From positions 1 to 5,204 of the forward strand of contig CANHGF010000208.1 of NCBI GenBank assembly GCA_947460065.1: a stretch of DNA of 5,204 bases, written 5' to 3'. This DNA is from Comamonadaceae bacterium (GTDB lineage: Bacteria > Pseudomonadota > Gammaproteobacteria > Burkholderiales > Burkholderiaceae_C). The translations under genes and the position numbers were made by a program. This document shows, one piece after another, positions 1 to 5,204 of this stretch. The notes beneath the pieces were generated by a model. The model was not told the origin of the DNA and ran no database searches. It was given only the letters and a program-made list of their open reading frames with translations. Each line of letters opens with the position of its first letter. Position 1 is the stretch's first letter.

Positions 1-1985
1 AAGGTGTGGCCAAGGATCCGGCGACGCTCGAAAACCTCAACCGCAACACGGCCGATTGGTCGTATGTTTTTCGTGAGGCCACCTGGGAGGAAGCCCTGGC
101 CCTGGCTGCCGGGGGCTTGAGGCGCCTTCGCGATGCGCATGGCCCCAAGTCGCTGGCCGGTTTTGGTTCGGCCAAGGGCAGCAACGAAGAGGCCTACCTG
201 TTTCAAAAGCTGGTGCGCACCGGTTTTGGCAGCAACAACGTGGACCACTGCACCCGCCTTTGCCATGCCTCCAGCGTAGCCGCGCTGCTCGAAGGTGTGG
301 GCTCGGGCGCGGTGAGTAATCAGGTGAGCGATGTGGAGCACAGCGAGCTGATTTTTGTGATCGGATCCAACCCTACAGCCAACCACCCGGTGGCCGCCAC
401 CTGGATGAAGAACGCGGCGCAGGCCGGTAAGAAGCTGGTGCTGGCCGACCCGCGCATCACCGACATCGGCCGCCATGCCTGGCGCACCCTGCAGTTCAAG
501 CCCGACACCGATGTGGCCATGCTCAACGCCATGATCTACACCGTGATCGAAGAGGGCTTGACCGACCAGGCCTTTATCACGCATCGGGTCAAGGACTACC
601 AAGCGCTGCGCGAGCGCATCCGTCCCTACAGCCCCGAGGCCATGGCGGCTATCTGCGGCATACCAGCCGAGCGGCTGCGTGAAGTGGCCCGCGCCTACGC
701 CACAGCCAAGGCCTCCATGATTCTTTGGGGCATGGGCGTGAGCCAGCATGTGCATGGCACTGACAATGTGCGCTGTCTGATCGCGCTGGCCAGCATCACC
801 GGCCAGATCGGCAAGCCCGGCTCCGGCCTGCACCCCCTGCGCGGGCAAAATAATGTGCAAGGCGCCAGTGACGCCGGCTTGATCCCGATGATGTTCCCCA
901 ACTACCAGCGGGTCGCCGACAAATCGGCCCACGCCTGGTTTGAAGACTTCTGGCAGAGCCCGCTCGATCCGCAGCCGGGCTATACCGTCACCGAGATCAT
1001 GGACAAGGCCATGGCCGATGCCAGCGATCCGCACAAGGTGCGGGGCCTGTACATCATGGGCGAGAACCCCGCCATGAGTGACCCCGACCTGCACCATGCC
1101 CGCGCCGCTCTGGCCAGCCTGGAGCACATGGTGGTGCAAGATATTTTTATGACCGAAACTGCCTGGCTGGCTGATGTGGTGCTGCCCGCCACCGCCTGGC
1201 CGGAGAAGACCGGCACCGTCACCAACACCGACCGCATGGTGCAGATGGGCCGGCAGGCGCTGCAGCCCCCGGGCGATGCCCGGGCCGACCTGTGGATCAT
1301 CCAGCAGATGGCCGCGGGCATGGGCCTGAGCTGGAATTACGCAGGCGAGCACCATGGCGTAGAGCAGGTCTACGAGGAGATGCGCCGTGCCATGCATGCG
1401 GTCATCAGCGGCATCAGCTGGCAGCGCCTGCAGCAGCACTCCAGCGTGACCTACCCTTGCCTGAGCGAGGACGATCCGGGTCAGCCCACGGTGTTCACCG
1501 AACACTTTGACACCCCAGATGGCCGGGTGCATCTGGTGCCGGCCGATCTCATCAGTGCCGACGAGTTGCCCGACGCGAGCTACCCCTTTGTGCTCATCAC
1601 CGGTCGCCAGCTCGAACACTGGCACACCGGCAGCATGACGCGCCGCGCCAGCATGCTCGACGCGATCGAGCCGGTGGCGGTGGCCTCGCTGAACGGCGCC
1701 GATCTACAGGCCCTGGGCGTGGGTGCCGGCGATGTGATCACCATTGCCTCGCGCCGGGGCGCGGTGGTGGTGCAGGCGAGGCGCGACGACGGCACACCCC
1801 AGGGCTCGGTGTTCATGCCCTTTGCCTTTCATGAGGCGGCGGCCAATGTGCTGACCAATGGCGCGATCGATCCGGTGGGCAAAATCCCCGAATTCAAATA
1901 CTGTGCGGTCCAGGTGCAAGCCGGTGGCCAGCTGCCTGCACAGCGCGGCTACCTCAGCGAACCCCTGAGTCTGCAGCCTGTATGA
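1..1985 (+). CDS. fdsA: Formate dehydrogenase alpha subunit, FdsA type (5' part missing)
   Basis: Catalytic subunit of a molybdenum formate dehydrogenase, oxidising formate to CO2; the FdsA family is cytoplasmic and NAD-linked. The frame is open to the left edge (first full codon at 3), so the GTG at 6 is not a real start. About 660 residues are present against roughly 950 for the family, so about 300 N-terminal residues with iron-sulfur sites lie upstream. Numbering from the codon at 6: active-site Cys86-His87 (TGC at 261-263) in DHCTRLCHASS, so a cysteine and not a selenocysteine enzyme; GSNPTANHPV at 120-129; Arg279 in LRGQNNVQG; GENP at 352-355; the C-terminal dinucleotide-binding domain begins near TGRQLEHWHTG (532 on). 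The Cys-to-Arg distance of 193 equals that of E. coli FdhF (Sec140, Arg333). The CTRLCHASS context and the following fdhD favour FdsA over membrane-bound FDH-N/O. The assignment as a formate dehydrogenase is firm; the exact subtype is likely. Confidence 0.93.
   Translation, partial: GVAKDPATLENLNRNTADWSYVFREATWEEALALAAGGLRRLRDAHGPKSLAGFGSAKGSNEEAYLFQKLVRTGFGSNNVDHCTRLCHASSVAALLEGVGSGAVSNQVSDVEHSELIFVIGSNPTANHPVAATWMKNAAQAGKKLVLADPRITDIGRHAWRTLQFKPDTDVAMLNAMIYTVIEEGLTDQAFITHRVKDYQALRERIRPYSPEAMAAICGIPAERLREVARAYATAKASMILWGMGVSQHVHGTDNVRCLIALASITGQIGKPGSGLHPLRGQNNVQGASDAGLIPMMFPNYQRVADKSAHAWFEDFWQSPLDPQPGYTVTEIMDKAMADASDPHKVRGLYIMGENPAMSDPDLHHARAALASLEHMVVQDIFMTETAWLADVVLPATAWPEKTGTVTNTDRMVQMGRQALQPPGDARADLWIIQQMAAGMGLSWNYAGEHHGVEQVYEEMRRAMHAVISGISWQRLQQHSSVTYPCLSEDDPGQPTVFTEHFDTPDGRVHLVPADLISADELPDASYPFVLITGRQLEHWHTGSMTRRASMLDAIEPVAVASLNGADLQALGVGAGDVITIASRRGAVVVQARRDDGTPQGSVFMPFAFHEAAANVLTNGAIDPVGKIPEFKYCAVQVQAGGQLPAQRGYLSEPLSLQPV
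1982..1985 (+). promoter_or_regulatory. ATGA stop/start overlap coupling fdsA and fdhD
   Basis: The fdsA stop codon TGA (1983-1985) shares bases with the fdhD start ATG (1982-1984). The preceding 20 bases lack a clear purine-rich ribosome binding site. This is the usual arrangement for translational re-initiation, so enzyme and maturation factor are probably made in a fixed ratio from one transcript. The overlap is seen directly; the coupling is inferred. Confidence 0.7.
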
Positions 1986-2839
1986 GCACCGTACTTTGCA
2001 CAGCGGACGATGCCCTGGCCTTGCCGCGGCTCAGCCAGGCGCGGGTCCCTCTGACCTGCCAGATCGAGGCCATGGACGAAAACGGGCAAGTGCGCAGCCT
2101 GGCCATACCGGTGGAGCGGGCGCTGACCGTCTATGTGGACAAGCGCGAGCTGATCACCCTGATGACCCTGGGCGCGCGCCCGGAATGGCTGGTGCTCGGC
2201 TATCTGCGCAACCAGGGGCTGATCAGCTCGGCGGCGCAGGTCGATTCGATCACGGTCGACTGGGAGGTGGGCGCAGCGGCCGTCAAGACCCGCAGCGGTA
2301 TTGAGGCCATTGAAGAGCGCACTGCCCAGCGGGTGGTCACCACCGGCTGCGGGCAGGGCAGCGTGTTCGGTGGCCTCATGGACCAAGTGCAGGGCCGGCG
2401 CCTGGCTGATTCGGCGCGCATCACCCAGGCGCAAGTCCACAGCGTGGTCGAGACCATACGCCTGAGCGAGAGTACCTATAAGTCGGCCGGCTCGGTGCAT
2501 GCCTGCGCCCTGTTCTCGCTGAGCACAGCGCAGCCCGAACTGCTGCTTTTTATTGAGGATGTAGGCCGGCACAACGCGGTCGACACCATCGCTGGATGGA
2601 GTTGGCTCAACCCGCAAAGCGTTGCTGGGCCGCTGGCGCTCTACACCACCGGCCGGCTGACCAGCGAGATGGTCATCAAGGCGGCGCAGATGGGCGTGCC
2701 CTTTGTGATTTCGCGCAGCGGCATCACCCAGATGGGCCATCAGGTGGCGCAGACGGTGGGCTTGTGCGCCATTGGCCGGGCCCTGCACCTGCGCTACCTG
2801 TGCTTTAGCCACCCGCAGCGCTTGCTGCAGGGCGGCTAG
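1982..2839 (+). CDS. fdhD: Formate dehydrogenase accessory sulfurtransferase FdhD (FdsC type)
   Basis: FdhD proteins take sulfur from a cysteine desulfurase and pass it to the bis-MGD cofactor of formate dehydrogenase in the cytoplasm, which is essential for activity. The 285-residue product is close to the usual length (E. coli about 277). Visible hallmarks are VVTTGCGQG around Cys123, GSVHACAL at 170-177, FIEDVGRHNAVD at 190-201, and TTGRLTSEMVIKAAQMGVPFV followed by ISRSGIT. The SRSGIT ending and the CGQG motif, in place of the CxxC of E. coli FdhD, match my recollection of FdsC from fds operons, so fdsC is an equally good name. The ATG at 1982 overlaps the fdsA stop as ATGA and no strong Shine-Dalgarno precedes it, so translation is probably coupled to fdsA. 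Downstream comes a palindrome cluster and no fdsD. No signal peptide or membrane segment is seen. Confidence 0.93.
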   Translation: MSTVLCTADDALALPRLSQARVPLTCQIEAMDENGQVRSLAIPVERALTVYVDKRELITLMTLGARPEWLVLGYLRNQGLISSAAQVDSITVDWEVGAAAVKTRSGIEAIEERTAQRVVTTGCGQGSVFGGLMDQVQGRRLADSARITQAQVHSVVETIRLSESTYKSAGSVHACALFSLSTAQPELLLFIEDVGRHNAVDTIAGWSWLNPQSVAGPLALYTTGRLTSEMVIKAAQMGVPFVISRSGITQMGHQVAQTVGLCAIGRALHLRYLCFSHPQRLLQGG

Positions 2840-2847
2840 CTCTTCTG

Positions 2848-2889
2848 CAGACCCCATCGCGCCGAGGGCGGCGCTCCCACAAAACTCAA
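2848..2889 (-). repeat. REP-like unit 1 (minus orientation)
   Basis: The palindrome has stem arms GCGCCG (2859-2864) and CGGCGC (2869-2874) around the loop AGGG. Read on the minus strand it starts with GTGGGAG at 2880 and ends with GCGATGGGG. It begins 9 bases after the fdhD stop codon. Positions 2848-2889 match 2968-3009 over 42 bases with one mismatch (C2880 against T3000), so the duplicated unit includes the flanks CAGA and AAAACTCAA as well as the palindrome. Confidence 0.8.
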
Positions 2890-2910
2890 ACTGCATTCGG
2901 TCAGGAGTTG

Positions 2911-2940
2911 GTGTGGGAGCCGCGCCCTCGCGGCGATGGG
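2911..2940 (+). repeat. REP-like unit 2 (plus orientation, variant stem)
   Basis: This is the inverted partner of the other two units. It begins GTGTGGGAG and ends GCGATGGG. The stem arms are GCCGCG (2919-2924) and CGCGGC (2929-2934) around the loop CCCT. Compared with units 1 and 3 the core differs at four positions, which form two pairs in the stem, so the 6-bp helix is fully retained. Its head faces the head of unit 1 across about 32 bases. Confidence 0.8.
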
Positions 2941-2967
2941 CCTTCAAGCAGGGACTGACCCTGAGTC

Positions 2968-3009
2968 CAGACCCCATCGCGCCGAGGGCGGCGCTCCCAT
3001 AAAACTCAA
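2968..3009 (-). repeat. REP-like unit 3 (minus orientation)
   Basis: This is a near-exact copy of unit 1 shifted by 120 bases, with stem arms at 2979-2984 and 2989-2994 and loop AGGG. The single difference in 42 bases is T3000, which turns the GTGG head into ATGG on the minus strand. It ends 57 bases before the permease start codon. Confidence 0.8.
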
Positions 3010-3066
3010 CCCCCTTCCATGACCCCCTGAGCCCGCAGGTTCACAGCTTTGCGCTATGGTGTGGGG

Positions 3067-5204
3067 ATGCGAATCAGTTTCTGGCGGTTGGGTTTAAAAA
3101 ACGCTTGGCGCGATTGGCGCGCTGGTGAGTTGCGCTTGCTGGTGGTGGCCATCACCCTGGCGGTGGCGGCGCTGACGGCGGTGGGGTTTTTTGCCAACCG
3201 TCTGCAAGGTGGGCTCGAGCGCGACGCGCGTCAGTTGCTCGGCGGCGATGCGGTGATCTCCAGTGACAGACCGACCCCCGAGGCCTTCATTGAAAAGGCC
3301 CGCGCATCGGGCTTGAGCCTGGCGCGTTCGGTGAGCTTTCCGACCATGGCCCGCGCCCGCGATGAAGACGGTGGCGACAGCCGGCTGGTGGCCTTTAAGG
3401 CGGTCGAGGCGGGCTATCCGCTGCGCGGCAGTCTGCGGGTGGCCGACGCGCCCGGGCAGAGCGCACGCATCACCCGCGAGGTGCCCGCGCCCGGTGAGGT
3501 TTGGGTCGACCCCGGCCTGCTCGACGCCATCGGGCTGGACGTCGGGCAAATGCTGCTTTTGGGCGAGACGCACCTGAAGATCGCCAAGATCATCATCCAG
3601 GAGCCCGACCGTGGCGCCGGCTTCATGAGTTTTTCACCGCGGGTCATGATTAACCAGGCCGATGTCCCGGCCACCGGCCTGATACAGCCGGCCAGCCGCA
3701 CCAACTACAGGCTGGCGGTGGCGGGCACCGACGCGCAGGTCAAGCCCTTCCTGAGTTGGGTGCAAGCGCAGATTGATGCACAGCAGTTGCGCGGCATTCG
3801 GCTGGAGTCGCTCGACAGCGGCCGCCCTGAGATGCGCCAGACCTTGGAGCGCGCCGGCAAATTTCTGTCCCTGGTGGCCCTGCTGGCCGCGCTACTGAGC
3901 GCCGTGGCGGTGGCCATCGTGGCGCGCGGCTTTGCGGCCAGCCACCTCGATGGCTGCGCCATGCTGCGGGTGCTCGGTCAGAGCCAGCGCAGCATGGCGC
4001 TGGCCTATGCTTTTGAATTCTTGCTGGTCGGACTGATCGCCAGCGCCCTGGGCGTGCTGCTGGGCTATGCGGTGCACCATGTATTCGTGCTCCTGCTGGC
4101 CGGCTTGGTGGAATCGCAATTACCTGCACCGACGCTGGCGCCTGCCGCCCTGGGCATGGGCATGGGGCTGAGCCTGATGCTCGCATTCGGTTTGCCGCCG
4201 GTGCTGCAACTGGCGCAGGTGCCGCCGCTGCGGGTGATCCGGCGTGAGGTGGGGCAGCTGCGCCCGGCCTCTTTGCTGGTCTTGCTGCTGGGCGTGGCCG
4301 GCTTTGCAGCCATGCTGCTGACGGTCACCAGCGACATCAAGCTTGGCCTGATCGCAGTCGGCGGCTTTGCCGGTGCGGTCTTGTTTTTTGCGCTCATCAG
4401 CGCGCTGGCGGTCTGGGCGCTGCGCGCCAGCGTCAATGAGGTCAGCGCACCGCGCTGGCTGGTGCTGGCCACGCGGCAGGTGGCGGCACGGCCGGCCTTT
4501 GCGGTGGTGCAGGTCAGCGCGCTGGCCGTGGGCATGCTGGCCCTGGTACTGCTGGTCTTGCTGCGCACCGACCTGATCCGCAGCTGGCAACAGGCCACGC
4601 CGGCCGATGCGCCCAACCGCTTCGTCATCAATGTGCAGCCTGAGCAGGGGGCTGATTTTCAGCAAACCCTGCGCGATGCGGGCGTACAGCGCTACGACTG
4701 GTATCCGATGATCCGTGGCCGGCTGATCGCCGTCAACGGCAAGCCGGTGACGCCGCAGGACTATGCCGAGGACCGGGCCCAGCGCTTGGTGGAGCGTGAA
4801 TTCAACCTCTCTCACAGCGCCGAACAGCCCGCTAACAACCCGGTGGTAGCCGGTCGCTGGACGCCCGAGGAGCGCGAGGGCCTGAGCTTCGAAGAAGGCC
4901 TGGCCCGCACCTTGGGCCTGAAGCTGGGTGACCAAGTGAGCTTCGATATCGCCGGCCAGAACATGAGCGCCCGCATCACCAGCTTGCGCAAGGTGGACTG
5001 GGGCTCGATGCGGGTGAACTTTTTTGTCATCTTCCCGCGTTCTGCGATGGACGATGTGCCCCGCAGTTATATCTCGGCCTTTCGCGCACCCGAGGGCGCC
5101 AGCCGGGTCGAAAACGGCCGCCGCCTGAGTTTTGATAACCAACTGGTGCGCCGCTTCCCCAACATCACCAATGTCGACATGACGGCGGCCATCGGCCAGG
5201 TGCA
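3067..5204 (+). CDS. ybbP: FtsX/MacB-type ABC transporter permease, YbbP family (3' part missing)
   Basis: The frame from ATG at 3067 stays open to the right edge, giving about 712 residues; E. coli YbbP has about 800, so roughly 100 are missing. It begins MRISFWRLGLKNAWRDWRAG and continues GELRLLVVAITLAV, typical of YbbP-like permeases. Predicted membrane segments by reading: 23-44, 266-291, 312-340, 359-380, 401-420, 426-452 and 479-500. Two large soluble domains, about 45-265 and 501 onward, should be extracytoplasmic. PPLRVIRRE follows segment 4, a usual FtsX-family feature. Three more helices are expected beyond the edge, completing a duplicated FtsX core. Family members act with a LolD/YbbA-like ATPase; none lies just upstream here. 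The substrate is unknown. The ribosome site is weak (GTGGGG directly abuts ATG); GTG at 3061 and TTG at 3049 are in-frame alternatives, but the family N-terminus favours 3067. Confidence 0.88.
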   Translation, partial: MRISFWRLGLKNAWRDWRAGELRLLVVAITLAVAALTAVGFFANRLQGGLERDARQLLGGDAVISSDRPTPEAFIEKARASGLSLARSVSFPTMARARDEDGGDSRLVAFKAVEAGYPLRGSLRVADAPGQSARITREVPAPGEVWVDPGLLDAIGLDVGQMLLLGETHLKIAKIIIQEPDRGAGFMSFSPRVMINQADVPATGLIQPASRTNYRLAVAGTDAQVKPFLSWVQAQIDAQQLRGIRLESLDSGRPEMRQTLERAGKFLSLVALLAALLSAVAVAIVARGFAASHLDGCAMLRVLGQSQRSMALAYAFEFLLVGLIASALGVLLGYAVHHVFVLLLAGLVESQLPAPTLAPAALGMGMGLSLMLAFGLPPVLQLAQVPPLRVIRREVGQLRPASLLVLLLGVAGFAAMLLTVTSDIKLGLIAVGGFAGAVLFFALISALAVWALRASVNEVSAPRWLVLATRQVAARPAFAVVQVSALAVGMLALVLLVLLRTDLIRSWQQATPADAPNRFVINVQPEQGADFQQTLRDAGVQRYDWYPMIRGRLIAVNGKPVTPQDYAEDRAQRLVEREFNLSHSAEQPANNPVVAGRWTPEEREGLSFEEGLARTLGLKLGDQVSFDIAGQNMSARITSLRKVDWGSMRVNFFVIFPRSAMDDVPRSYISAFRAPEGASRVENGRRLSFDNQLVRRFPNITNVDMTAAIGQV

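Larger units (their letters stand above)
2848..3009. repeat. REP/BIME-like cluster of three palindromic units
   Basis: There are three related palindromes in the order minus, plus, minus. Each has a GTGGGAG head, a 6-bp GC-only stem, a 4-base loop (AGGG or CCCT) and a GCGATGGG tail. The outer two units lie in the same orientation exactly 120 bp apart, and the middle one is inverted. Units 1 and 2 can also pair with each other over roughly 2852-2941, forming a long imperfect hairpin that includes CTC/GAG flanks beyond the palindromes. A GTRG head next to a palindrome is typical of REP elements mobilised by RAYT (TnpA-REP) transposases; no such gene is in the window. REP identity is inferred from form alone. 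Confidence 0.75.
2840..3066. other. Intergenic region with palindrome cluster, no gene found
   Basis: These 227 bases between the fdhD stop and the permease start encode nothing I can support. An open frame through 2772-3002 merely reads across the end of fdhD and the repeats, and its low-complexity product resembles no known family. Most of the region is the three-palindrome cluster; the last 57 bases (3010-3066) form a plain leader. In the permease frame a stop occurs at 3028-3030. I see no convincing sigma-70 promoter, riboswitch or U-tailed terminator, although the GC-rich hairpins could slow or end transcription from the fds operon. Confidence 0.75.

Noticed and set aside
6..8. GTG as the start of the formate dehydrogenase subunit
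   Set aside because: The frame is open to the left edge and the protein lacks about 300 N-terminal residues of the family, so the gene begins outside the window.
2859..2874. Rho-independent terminator after fdhD
   Set aside because: The stem is only 6 bp and neither side has a run of T or A of useful length; the AAAACTCAA that follows is not a U-tail. A termination role cannot be claimed from sequence.
1949..2977. Minus-strand open frame of 342 codons opposite fdhD
   Set aside because: It runs antisense to a clear FdhD gene and across the repeats. The product is His/Arg/Gln/Ala-rich without recognisable motifs, as expected for the complement of GC-rich coding sequence.
2848..3009. CRISPR array
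   Set aside because: Only three units exist, one is inverted, the spacing is uneven when all three are counted, and the units are self-complementary. This fits REP/BIME elements, not CRISPR.
3040..3060. Sigma-70 promoter from TTCACA and TATGGT ahead of the permease
   Set aside because: The two hexamers are only 9 bases apart, far below the usual 16-18, and TATGGT lies 6 bases from the start codon. No properly spaced alternative is convincing.
4120..5142. Minus-strand open frame of 340 codons opposite the permease
   Set aside because: The plus strand here has a continuous permease frame with family motifs and membrane segments. The antisense product is dominated by His, Gln and Arg and looks like a codon-bias shadow.

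Overview
This GC-rich window reads entirely on the + strand. It looks like chromosome of a betaproteobacterium, probably Burkholderiales and possibly Comamonadaceae-like. That placement is an inference from base composition, the FdsA/FdsC-type protein sequences and the gene order; no rRNA or other firm marker is present.

Layout: (1) Positions 1-1985 hold the 3' two thirds of the catalytic alpha subunit of a soluble, NAD-linked type molybdenum formate dehydrogenase (FdsA type). The Cys-His active-site pair and the conserved arginine are visible; the N-terminal iron-sulfur portion lies outside the window. (2) Positions 1982-2839 hold the FdhD/FdsC sulfurtransferase-like maturation factor, overlapping fdsA by ATGA. 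(3) Positions 2840-3066 are intergenic and carry three GTGG-headed palindromes arranged minus, plus, minus, which resembles a REP/BIME cluster. (4) From 3067 to the right edge an open frame encodes about 712 residues of a large FtsX/MacB-type ABC transporter permease of the YbbP family. Its C-terminus is outside the window.

How the genes work together: FdsA oxidises formate to CO2 at a bis-MGD molybdenum centre and passes electrons through iron-sulfur clusters to a diaphorase part (FdsB/FdsG, expected upstream). FdhD/FdsC supplies the sulfido ligand and helps load the cofactor, so the coupled gene pair makes functional sense. The permease is a separate unit beyond the repeats and has no evident link to formate metabolism.

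No clearly new system is visible. The points most worth a second look are the palindrome cluster, whose oppositely oriented copy has two compensatory base-pair swaps in the stem; the single-cysteine CGQG motif in FdhD; and the lack of a recognisable fdsD gene directly after fdhD, where fds operons such as that of Cupriavidus carry it.
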